Shown: positions 1-6,043 of the stretch, one piece after another | How positions within the stretch are numbered: position 1 is the first letter of the stretch | Layout: each line of letters opens with the position of its first letter | Assembly (NCBI GenBank): GCA_003695015.1 | Contig: RFJD01000157.1 | Location: forward strand, 1-8,039 | Direction: 5' to 3' | Length of the DNA: 8,039 nt | DNA from: Verrucomicrobiota bacterium | Lineage (GTDB): Bacteria > Verrucomicrobiota > Verrucomicrobiia > Limisphaerales > J093 | Notes under the pieces: generated by a model | Databases searched by the model: none | What the model was told of the DNA's origin: nothing | Seen by the model: only the letters and a program-made list of their open reading frames with translations | Made by a program: the position numbers and the translations under genes

Positions 1-1
1 G

Positions 2-556
2 GTCCGGCACACGTTTCTGGAGGCCGCCACGGCCACCGCGGATTTCTATCTGCGGAACTGTTGCGCCGACGGCATCCCCATGTGGGACACCGGCGCGCCC
101 AACCTGCACCGGCTGCCGGAGGATTACCTCGACCAGCCGTCCAACCCGTACAATCCATGGGAACCGGTGGACAGCTCGGCCGCCGCGATCGCCGCCCAAG
201 GGTTGTTGCGTCTGGCCCGTTATCTCGAAACCGAGCTGGCGGCCGGCGAGAAACCGCCGATGCGCCACGCCAAGGCCGCCGCCAAACGCTATCATCAGGC
301 CGGCCTGAAGATCGCCGACACCCTCTTCTCCGAGCCCTACCTCTCGACCCACCCGCGCCACCAGGGGCTCATCCTCCACTCGGTCTATCACCGGCCCAAT
401 GGCTGGGACCATGTCCCGCGGGGGATGAAGGTGCCCTGCGGCGAAAGCTCGATGTGGGGCGATTACCACGCCCGGGAACTGGCGCTCTGGATCCAGCGGG
501 AGGCCGAGGGCGGACCGTACCTGACGTTCTTCGGTCGGATCGGCCTGCCGGAATAA
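2..556 (+). CDS. Glycoside hydrolase family 88-like protein (unsaturated glucuronyl hydrolase), 3' part only
   Basis: This is the C-terminal part of a GH88 enzyme: 184 codons are visible, open from the window edge to TAA at 554-556. GH88 enzymes are usually about 370-400 residues, so roughly half is missing. Seen: an alpha-helix-rich protein with a WDTGAP segment shortly before PVDSSAAAIAAQGLL (Asp near visible residue 57). It also has LILHSVYHRPNGW (about 123-135) and GESSMWGDYH (about 147-156). These match the C-terminal half of the GH88 (alpha/alpha)6 barrel, where family members carry a D-S-S-A-x-A-I-A motif, a H-S-x-x-H-R-P-like loop and a W-G-D-Y segment. Known of the family: these enzymes hydrate the 4,5-unsaturated uronic acid at the non-reducing end of oligosaccharides made by polysaccharide lyases, and release it as a keto-uronate. 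The catalytic Asp residues lie mainly in the missing N-terminal half, so activity cannot be judged. The start and any signal peptide are out of view. The family call is fairly sure; the substrate is unknown. Confidence 0.85.
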   Translation, partial: VRHTFLEAATATADFYLRNCCADGIPMWDTGAPNLHRLPEDYLDQPSNPYNPWEPVDSSAAAIAAQGLLRLARYLETELAAGEKPPMRHAKAAAKRYHQAGLKIADTLFSEPYLSTHPRHQGLILHSVYHRPNGWDHVPRGMKVPCGESSMWGDYHARELALWIQREAEGGPYLTFFGRIGLPE

Positions 557-601
557 GCCGCGTCCAAGCGCCGCCGGCCGGCGAGCCGGGCGGGTACGGC
601 G
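557..601. terminator. Convergent 45-bp gap with GC-rich palindrome, possible bidirectional terminator
   Basis: The GH88 gene (plus strand) and lhgO (minus strand) end facing each other across 45 bp. The gap holds a perfect 12-bp palindrome CGCCGGCCGGCG at 572-583. It overlaps an alternative stem with CCGG at 578-581, CCGG at 586-589 and a CGAG tetraloop. No T-tract follows on either strand, so this is not a classical intrinsic terminator. The terminator role is inferred from the convergent position and stem potential only; random G+C-rich sequence often makes such stems. Confidence 0.3.
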
Positions 602-1789
602 TCAGGCTTCGACCTGCGCGGCGATGTGTTCGCCGATGGCCAGCGAGGCGGTGGCCGCCGGGCTGGGGGCGTTGAGCACGTGCAACGCCTTGTCGCGTCC
701 GACGATCTGGAAGTCCTGCACCAGCGCGCCTTCGGGGGACATGGCCTGGGCGCGGACGCCGGCGCCGCCTTTGGCGAGATCTTCGGGGCGGACCTCGGGC
801 ACCAAGCGCTGGAGGGCGGCGCAGAAGCGGCGTTTGCTCACCGATTGGGCCAGCTCGGTTCGCACCATCTCGGGATAGCGCCGCAGGAACCGCCACAGGC
901 CGGGGAAGGAGAGCGCGTCCCAGAGATCGCGCGGGTTGATCCGCCAGAGGGTGTAGCCCTCGCGGGCGAAGGCCAGCACCGCGTTGGGGCCGGCCTCGAC
1001 CCCGCCGTGGATCAACCGGGTGAAATGCACGCCCAGGAAGGGGAACTTCGGATCGGGCACCGGGTAGATGAGGTTGCGGACCAACTCCGTCCGCCCGGGC
1101 CGGAGCTGGTAGTACTCGCCGCGGAAGGGAACGATCCGCAACGGGCGCGTCTCGCCGGCCAGGGCGGCGACGCGGTCGCAATGGAGGCCGGCGCAGTTGA
1201 TCAACCACTCCGCCGCATGATCGCCGGCCGTCGTCCCCGCCACCCACTCGGTGCCGTGACGCCGGATCGACCGCACCCGGGCCCGCAAGTGAATGACGCC
1301 GCCGCGCGCGCGGACCCGGGCGGCGAGACGCTCGACCACGGCGGCGTAATCGACGATGCCCTCCTCGGGGACGTGGGCGGCGGCGATGCCGGCCACGTGG
1401 GGTTCGATGCGGCGCATTTCGGCGGCGTCGAGTTTGCGCAAGCCGCTGAGGCCGTTGGCGTGGCCGCGGCGGAGCAATTCATCCAGCCGGGGCAGTTCCT
1501 CCTCGCGGGTGGCCACGACCAGTTTGCCGCAGACCTCGTGGGGGATGTTTTCCTCGCGGCAGAACTGGATCATCTGCCGGATGCCCCTCACCGCCAGTCG
1601 GGCCTTGTGGGAGCCGGGTTGGTAGTAGAGCCCGCAGTGAAGGACGCCGCTGTTGTGGGTGCTCTGATGAGCGCCCACACGGTCCTCCTTCTCCAGCACC
1701 GCCACCCGCGCGGAGGGGAACCGCTCCAGCAGCCGCCAAGCCGTGGCGAGTCCCACCAATCCGCCGCCAATCACGATCGCCGATTTCAT
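602..1789 (-). CDS. lhgO: L-2-hydroxyglutarate oxidase/dehydrogenase (FAD-dependent, DAO family)
   Basis: A 395-residue flavoprotein of the D-amino-acid-oxidase superfamily. LhgO oxidises L-2-hydroxyglutarate to 2-oxoglutarate and passes electrons to oxygen or the quinone pool; E. coli LhgO is about 422 residues, so the length fits. Seen: an N-terminal Rossmann dinucleotide-binding motif VIGGGLVGLATAWRL (residues 6-20), then an acidic end to beta-2 (VLEKED, 31-36). The segment HQSTHNSGVLHCGLYY (41-56) is characteristic of LhgO/YgaF proteins. Also present are INCAGLHCDRVA (197-208) in the second FAD-contacting region, FRGEYYQL and FPFLGVHFTR in the substrate domain, and a C-terminal HVLNAPSPAATASLAIGE. 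No signal peptide is visible, so it is probably cytoplasmic or membrane-associated. The ATG at 1789-1787 was chosen because the GxGxxG-like fold begins six residues after it. The frame stays open upstream, but that extension is low-complexity and lies antisense to nothing conserved. The ATG overlaps the TGA of the upstream hydrolase gene (ATGA), so the two are probably co-transcribed and translationally coupled. A related 2-hydroxyacid could be the real substrate. Confidence 0.9.
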   Translation of the reverse strand: MKSAIVIGGGLVGLATAWRLLERFPSARVAVLEKEDRVGAHQSTHNSGVLHCGLYYQPGSHKARLAVRGIRQMIQFCREENIPHEVCGKLVVATREEELPRLDELLRRGHANGLSGLRKLDAAEMRRIEPHVAGIAAAHVPEEGIVDYAAVVERLAARVRARGGVIHLRARVRSIRRHGTEWVAGTTAGDHAAEWLINCAGLHCDRVAALAGETRPLRIVPFRGEYYQLRPGRTELVRNLIYPVPDPKFPFLGVHFTRLIHGGVEAGPNAVLAFAREGYTLWRINPRDLWDALSFPGLWRFLRRYPEMVRTELAQSVSKRRFCAALQRLVPEVRPEDLAKGGAGVRAQAMSPEGALVQDFQIVGRDKALHVLNAPSPAATASLAIGEHIAAQVEA

Positions 1790-4266
1790 CGCTGTTCCGT
1801 TCCGTTCCCAAATCGCGCCCGGAAAAACCGTTGAACGCCCTCGATGGGCGCCTCCACGGTGAGGCTCCCGCCCGTGTGATCGAACCGCCGGACTTCGGCC
1901 CACTCGCTCAGGGTCTCCGACGCGAGGATCGTGCAAGGGCCTGGCAACGGGCTTTGCACCTCGAAGGCCAAGCCCTTGCCGGGCAACCGCCGCGGGCTTT
2001 CCAGCCGGACCAGGCCGGTTCGCGCCAGGTGCGCCGCAAGATCCTCGACGAACCCGGGCAGGGGCAGTTCGAGGCTGCCGTCCACGGCCTCGACCTCCGC
2101 GGACCCGAGGGTCGCGTTGTCGGCGGGCCGGACCCACGTCACCCGGTACCGGCCGGCCGGCACACCGGGCACGGTCAGGCGCCCGTCCCGCAAGGGGGGC
2201 GGCTCGGGCGCGGTCGCGCCGGCCGGGAAGCTGACTGCCGGGTTGACCACGTAGAGCAGCAGTTCGCCGGGGCCTTTCAACCCGCAGGCGATCGGGACCG
2301 GCTGCCAACCGCCGGCCAGCGCGGCCGGCAACACGCGTTCGAGCCGCACCCAGTCCAGGTTGAACCAGTCACCGCCGGCGTTGCGGATCTCGATCACGCG
2401 CCGCCCGGCCGGCAGGCCCACGGGCAGATCGAGGTCGTATTCGCCGTTGACCTTGGGTTGGCCGTCGCGATTGGGCAGGGGCCGGCGGAACACTTCGTTG
2501 CCGTCCACCAGCACGCTCACCACCGCCCCTTCGGAAACCGAGTTGACGTGCAGGACCAACCGCGCCCCCTCGCCCAACCAAGCGGAAAGCCGGAAGGGAC
2601 GTCGCAGCTCGGGGTGTCCGGTGCCGTGGACGAAGGCGTTGAGAAGCCGGGCCGAGCTCTCGGCGGCCGAGGGGTCGCCCACCGCCAGAGAACCGCGGTT
2701 GGCCGCGCCCCACGACCGGTCCAAGGGCAGTTGGACGTCGAACGGTTCGCCGCCGGGCAGTGGGTCGCCCACCTCGTCCGGCGGATCGGTGCGCGGGGGA
2801 AAACGGATCGGTTCCCAGCCGCCGCGAGGGAAGGTCGAGCGCCCGAGGAACTGCTTCAGCGCGGTGAACGTGGGATAGAGGTTCTCCTGGTGGATGGCCT
2901 CCCACCACCAGGACATCGAGTTGCCGACCGCGCCGCCCAAGACGCCGGCCCAGATGCCTTGGCGCCAGCCGCGCAGGTGGGGGTCCTGCTCGCGCCGCCA
3001 ACCGCGCCAGTCGGTGCCGAACTCGCCGACCATGACCGGCTTGTCGTAGCGGTCGAGGAACCGGGCGACGATCCGCGGCAGGGCGTCGGCGGGATCGGTC
3101 TGGCCGTAGGAGTGGTACATGGCGAAATCCATCTGGGGCAGGCGCCAGATTTCCGGACGTTCGCTGCCGCCGGTGAGGCTGGTGGTGACCAGGTGGCCCC
3201 AAGGGTCGTGGGCCTTGAGCCAGTCGCCCATGACGGCGTGCCAGCGGGCGACATCCCCGCCTTGGAGGTGGTCATAGACGTTGTCGATCTCGTTGAAGAA
3301 CTGCCATGCCAGGAGGTTGGAGAACGCCCCGTAGCGGGCGACGAGGTAACGGAGGCGCTTGCGGTAGAGCGCTTGGGCTTCGGCGGAGGTGAAGAAGTCG
3401 TTCGGTGTGGCGCAGGGCCCGCCGTTCGCGGCGTTGTAAGGGTTGATCTTCCAGTTGTCGTTGCCGCCCCAGTAATCGGGCTCGGTCTCGAACATCCCGT
3501 GGTAGTCGAAGCAGAGCATCAGGTGGATGCCGCGCGCGAAGGCCAGTTCGAAGACGCGGTCCAGTTGCCAGGCGCGGTCCAGGCGGTAGCGGTTGAGGCG
3601 GTCGGGCTCGGTCTCGATGCCGAACGCCCAGGGCGCCATCCACAGCCGGGTGTAGTTCTCCCCGGCGGCCGCCATGGCGTTGAACCAGTCCTCGTAATCG
3701 CCCGTGCCCCGCTGGTGATGCCAGCAGACACAGTGGCCGATCAACGGCAGCGGCTGGCCGTCGGAGGTCTCGAAGTACCGCCGGTCCGCCGCGATGCGCG
3801 CGAAACCGGCGGGAGGGGCTTCGGCGGGTGCCGGAACATCGAACGCCAGCTCCGCGCCGCCGGCCGGTTGGCCCGCGACGGTGAACGCCACCTTCACGTC
3901 GTGCCGGCCCGGTTGCCGCGGCGTGAAGCGCACCCGCCAGCCCGGTTCACCCACCGGCTCCAAGACCTCGCGCCCGCCGGCCTCCCGACGCCGGTAAGGC
4001 TGGTGCCAGAAACCCGGCACGTCCAGTTGCCCGCCGTCTGGCAGCGTGAACACCGCGTCCAGCCGGATCTGGTCGGGATCGAAAGGATTCTCCGCCGCCG
4101 GGGCGCCGTTGATTTCCAGCTCCAACACCCGGCCCACCGACGGTTCCCCGGTGAGGCGGACGCTGACCGCGGCCTGCGCCAGCCCGCCCGCCAACGCCAG
4201 GAGCAAGACCGCCATCCGCCACGACCGTCCCGCCTGCCGCACGCACCTGCCACGCCGATTGCGCAT
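1786..4266 (-). CDS. Secreted multidomain glycoside hydrolase, clan GH-A-like (DUF5060-like N-terminus, GH5-type barrel, CBM-like C-terminus)
   Basis: An 826-residue predicted secreted enzyme. Residues 1-32 look like a signal peptide: Arg-rich n-region, hydrophobic MAVLLLALAGGLA, and AQA before the likely cleavage. Residues about 33-147 resemble the DUF5060 Ig-like domain that precedes many GH5-type barrels. About 155-480 is a TIM-barrel hydrolase with LAWQFFNEID (acid/base Glu326 after Asn325, the clan GH-A N-E pair at strand 4) and KPVMVGEFGTDW (probable nucleophile Glu415 at strand 7). Asp254-Tyr255-His256, H385-S-Y and SWWWE (452-456) probably line the cleft. About 540-645 is a beta-sandwich ending NAGGDWFNLDWVRLE, like CBM6/35-type or malectin-like modules. 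About 690-745 is Ig-like. About 755-820 is a short module with SETLSEW and RFFRARF, frequent at the ends of verrucomicrobial secreted proteins. The ATG at 4266-4264 was chosen because it begins the signal peptide; a second Met 17 codons later (4215-4213) is possible. No strong Shine-Dalgarno sequence precedes either. The substrate is not predictable from sequence; a beta-linked plant or algal polysaccharide is likely. Confidence 0.82.
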   Translation of the reverse strand: MRNRRGRCVRQAGRSWRMAVLLLALAGGLAQAAVSVRLTGEPSVGRVLELEINGAPAAENPFDPDQIRLDAVFTLPDGGQLDVPGFWHQPYRRREAGGREVLEPVGEPGWRVRFTPRQPGRHDVKVAFTVAGQPAGGAELAFDVPAPAEAPPAGFARIAADRRYFETSDGQPLPLIGHCVCWHHQRGTGDYEDWFNAMAAAGENYTRLWMAPWAFGIETEPDRLNRYRLDRAWQLDRVFELAFARGIHLMLCFDYHGMFETEPDYWGGNDNWKINPYNAANGGPCATPNDFFTSAEAQALYRKRLRYLVARYGAFSNLLAWQFFNEIDNVYDHLQGGDVARWHAVMGDWLKAHDPWGHLVTTSLTGGSERPEIWRLPQMDFAMYHSYGQTDPADALPRIVARFLDRYDKPVMVGEFGTDWRGWRREQDPHLRGWRQGIWAGVLGGAVGNSMSWWWEAIHQENLYPTFTALKQFLGRSTFPRGGWEPIRFPPRTDPPDEVGDPLPGGEPFDVQLPLDRSWGAANRGSLAVGDPSAAESSARLLNAFVHGTGHPELRRPFRLSAWLGEGARLVLHVNSVSEGAVVSVLVDGNEVFRRPLPNRDGQPKVNGEYDLDLPVGLPAGRRVIEIRNAGGDWFNLDWVRLERVLPAALAGGWQPVPIACGLKGPGELLLYVVNPAVSFPAGATAPEPPPLRDGRLTVPGVPAGRYRVTWVRPADNATLGSAEVEAVDGSLELPLPGFVEDLAAHLARTGLVRLESPRRLPGKGLAFEVQSPLPGPCTILASETLSEWAEVRRFDHTGGSLTVEAPIEGVQRFFRARFGNGTEQR
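1794..1808. repeat. Three tandem copies of GTTCC (GGAAC on the coding strand) at the hydrolase/lhgO junction
   Basis: Positions 1794-1798, 1799-1803 and 1804-1808 each read GTTCC. On the minus strand this is GGAAC x3, encoding part of the hydrolase C-terminus G-N-G-T-E-Q-R. It ends five bases before the lhgO ATG (1789-1787). Its purine-rich units could also serve as a weak ribosome-binding region for lhgO. The unit is 5 bp, so gain or loss of a copy would shift the hydrolase frame at its very end and alter the ATGA overlap. Three copies is short and may be chance. Confidence 0.4.
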
Positions 4267-4368
4267 GGCCGCATTGTCCGGAGAGCCGCCCGCCGGCGCA
4301 ACGGCGCATTGGCAGGCCGGAACACTTTCCCCGGTTTGCACGTAACCCGGCGACCGGGGGAACCGTCC

Positions 4369-4404
4369 ATGAGCAAGGGTTGGGAAGCCCATCTCCGTCA
4401 ATAA
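4369..4404 (+). CDS. Possible 11-residue leader peptide upstream of the SUMF1-protein gene
   Basis: ATG at 4369-4371 opens an 11-codon ORF, MSKGWEAHLRQ, ended by TAA at 4402-4404. It stands 89 bp before the SUMF1-protein ATG. A GGGGGA run (4356-4361) ends 7 bases before the ATG and can pair with the anti-Shine-Dalgarno sequence with one wobble. The ORF is not in the same frame register as any conserved domain and matches no known leader peptide that I recognise. It could be chance: short ATG-to-stop ORFs are common. It may equally be part of the untranslated leader. Confidence 0.2.
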   Translation: MSKGWEAHLRQ

Positions 4405-4479
4405 GCCGCCCGGATGGCAGGCAACTTGCTCTGGCGCCGGGCTCCCGGCGACCGAGCCGGGTGAAACGCGGAAAGAAAC

Positions 4480-4486
4480 AAGGGAA
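4480..4486 (+). promoter_or_regulatory. Ribosome-binding site deciding the SUMF1-protein start
   Basis: The sequence AAGGGAA lies 7 bases before the ATG at 4494. It is the clearest Shine-Dalgarno-like sequence in the window. It supports starting at MDEGNHPW rather than at in-frame upstream alternatives, which would place non-conserved residues before the signal peptide. Confidence 0.55.
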
Positions 4487-4493
4487 TCGCAAC

Positions 4494-5942
4494 ATGGACG
4501 AAGGGAACCATCCGTGGGCCGGAGGCTGCCGGCTTCTGTTTGCCGGTGGCCTGCTCCTGGCCCTCCACCTCGCGGCTCAGCCGCTGGAACTGCAACTGCC
4601 ATTGGGCGCGGAGACCGTGGCCATCCGTCACCAGGTCCCGCCCAACCAACGCGCGATTCTCTGGACTTCGTCGGACCTCGTCACTTGGGAACCGCGTTAC
4701 GCCTTTGTGTCGGACGGCGGCCGCGAACCCGTCCACCTGCCTGCCGAAGCGTCATGGGGATTCGTGCGACTGGAAGTCCGCGCTTTCACCGTGCCGCCGG
4801 GGTTGGTGTGGATCCGGCCCGGCGTCTTCCTGATGGGCAGCGATCCCTATGAACAGGGCCACAACCCCGACGAAGGGCCGGTCCACGAGGTGCGGATCGA
4901 CAAGGGGTTCTGGATGGGCGCGACCGAGGTCACGGTGCGGCAGTTCACCGACGTCATGCGCTACAACCCGCTGCCCCAAGGCACCGATCCCCGCGAACCG
5001 ATCCGGCGGATCACCGTCGGCGAAGCGGAGGAATACTGCCGGCGGCTGACCGCCCGGCACCGGGAGTTGGGGCTGATCCCGCCGGGAACGGCCTATCGGC
5101 TGCCCAGCGAGGCAGAGTGGGAATACGCCTGCCGGGCGGGCACCACCACCCGATACAGTTGGGGCGACGATCCGGATTATCAGCTCATGCCCCGGTACGC
5201 TTGGTGCCGGCTCAATTGCGGCGGCCCCCAGCCGGTGGGCCAGCTCCTCCCGAATCCATGGGGCCTCTACGACATGCACGGCAACGTCTTTGAATGGTGC
5301 CTCGGCTGGTACGCCCCCTACCCCGGCGGCGAACGGCTCGGCACCGACAAACTGCGGAATCCGCGCGGCGGCAGCTACTATTGCCCGCTCGATTATCTCC
5401 GCTCCGCCAGCCGGCATCCCGATGCCGACCTGCCCTCGGACTTGATCGGGTTTCGCGTGGTCCTGGCGGCGGAATGCGAGACCGTCCTGCCGCTCCAGCA
5501 GGTGGCCATCCCCGAGGTGACGCTCCATTGGGCCGAGGATGGCACCTGGGTCGAAATCGACGCCACCACCACCACGCCGGAGGCAACGTGCCATCTCGAA
5601 ACCAACGGCTGGAAGCCCTCCCCCTCCAGCCCGACGCCGCCCGTTCGGTTGAAGCAGCCGGCCACGGTCCGGATCGCGGCCTTCCGCCCCAACTGGACCC
5701 GGTCCGAGGAGGTGCAGGTCGAGATCCGACGCCTGCCGCCACCCCGGATCGAGACCGAGCGCGGCGCCTTGGTGCTGCTTCACGATGATCCGGCGGCCGT
5801 GATCGAATACCAATGGCCGGAGGAAGGCGTCTGGCGTTTCTATCCCGGGGCTCTGCCGGTGCCGGCCGACACCCCGCTCCGGGCCCGCGCCCGCAAGCCT
5901 GGGTGGTTGACCTCGGTGGTTGTCCGCCACAACGCGCCCTGA
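4494..5942 (+). CDS. Secreted SUMF1/FGE-fold protein with two C-terminal CHB_HEX_C-like beta-sandwich repeats
   Basis: A 482-residue predicted exported protein. Residues 1-28 form a signal peptide: hydrophobic LLFAGGLLLALHLA, cleavage near A28. About 50-97 resembles the short S-x-D-L-x-x-W module (SSDLVTW, 59-65). About 102-325 is a SUMF1 (formylglycine-generating-enzyme sulfatase) domain with WIRPGVFLMGSDPYE (106-120), DEGPVHEV (126-133), ATEVTVRQF (143-151), RLPSEAEWEYACRAGTTT (202-219), GLYDMHGNVFEWC (257-269), RGGSYYC (291-297) and GFRVVL (319-324). Cys297 aligns with the first copper-binding Cys of true FGE. The second, five residues later, is Leu302, so formylglycine synthesis is unlikely. 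Other members of the fold act in glycan, nucleic-acid or metal binding, or as C-H oxidases and C-S-forming enzymes. About 335-412 and 415-478 look like two Ig/FN3-like repeats of the CHB_HEX_C_1 type (x-x-A-x-R-x-x-W or A-R-K-P-G-W-L-T-S endings). The SUMF1 fold is confident; the function is unknown. It may bind carbohydrate or surface proteins outside the cell. Confidence 0.87.
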   Translation: MDEGNHPWAGGCRLLFAGGLLLALHLAAQPLELQLPLGAETVAIRHQVPPNQRAILWTSSDLVTWEPRYAFVSDGGREPVHLPAEASWGFVRLEVRAFTVPPGLVWIRPGVFLMGSDPYEQGHNPDEGPVHEVRIDKGFWMGATEVTVRQFTDVMRYNPLPQGTDPREPIRRITVGEAEEYCRRLTARHRELGLIPPGTAYRLPSEAEWEYACRAGTTTRYSWGDDPDYQLMPRYAWCRLNCGGPQPVGQLLPNPWGLYDMHGNVFEWCLGWYAPYPGGERLGTDKLRNPRGGSYYCPLDYLRSASRHPDADLPSDLIGFRVVLAAECETVLPLQQVAIPEVTLHWAEDGTWVEIDATTTTPEATCHLETNGWKPSPSSPTPPVRLKQPATVRIAAFRPNWTRSEEVQVEIRRLPPPRIETERGALVLLHDDPAAVIEYQWPEEGVWRFYPGALPVPADTPLRARARKPGWLTSVVVRHNAP

Positions 5943-6043
5943 AGCCGGGACCGGGCCGGCCAACATCCCCGCCCCCCCCCAACCCACGCGGTCCCAAACC
6001 CTTGCGCGGAGGGCAATCGGGGTTAACTTGCGCCCCGGTCACG
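5943..6043. other. Spacer with a C9 tract between the SUMF1-protein and protease genes
   Basis: This 101-bp non-coding space follows the SUMF1-protein stop and precedes the protease ATG. It contains CCCC-G followed by nine C residues (5972-5980). I see no convincing terminator with a T-tract, no tRNA and no strong promoter. The two genes are on the same strand and might be co-transcribed, but the spacer is long enough for an independent promoter. A purine-rich GCGGAGGG (6006-6013) lies too far (about 30 bases) from the ATG at 6044 to be its ribosome-binding site. Confidence 0.5.

Larger units (their letters stand above)
4267..4493. promoter_or_regulatory. Divergent control region between the hydrolase-lhgO unit and the SUMF1-protein gene
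   Basis: This 227-bp space lies between two outward-facing start codons, so it must hold the promoters of both units unless transcription enters from further away. It contains an exact 11-bp direct repeat CCCGGCGACCG at 4346-4356 and 4444-4454. The second copy sits in an inverted repeat, CCCGGC (4444-4449) with GCCGGG (4456-4461), close to the ribosome-binding site of the SUMF1 gene. A poor sigma-70-like pair is readable on the minus strand (TTGCCT at 4424-4419 and TATTGA at 4403-4398, 15-bp spacer). I would not rely on it. A short possible leader ORF lies at 4369-4404. The repeat could be an operator, but that is inference. Confidence 0.45.

Noticed and set aside
1790..2308. N-terminal extension of lhgO by 173 codons
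   Set aside because: The extension overlaps the hydrolase C-terminal modules in another frame and has no domain. The Rossmann motif starts immediately after the ATG at 1789.
1831..4404. Plus-strand open frame of 857 codons antisense to the hydrolase gene
   Set aside because: It has no recognisable domain and is rich in Arg, Gly, Ala and Pro. It exists because GC-rich codons with few T/A bases leave the opposite strand nearly free of stops. The minus-strand protein has clear catalytic motifs.
4267..4602. N-terminal extension of the hydrolase by 112 codons
   Set aside because: It would precede the signal peptide, run through the divergent control region and overlap the SUMF1-protein coding start on the other strand.
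5563..5577. ACC trinucleotide run inside the SUMF1-protein gene
   Set aside because: It encodes a Thr run in the linker region before the C-terminal repeats and needs no special explanation.
4752..5987. Minus-strand open frame of 411 codons antisense to the SUMF1-protein gene
   Set aside because: Low-complexity composition, no known motif, and it lies opposite a well-conserved SUMF1 domain.
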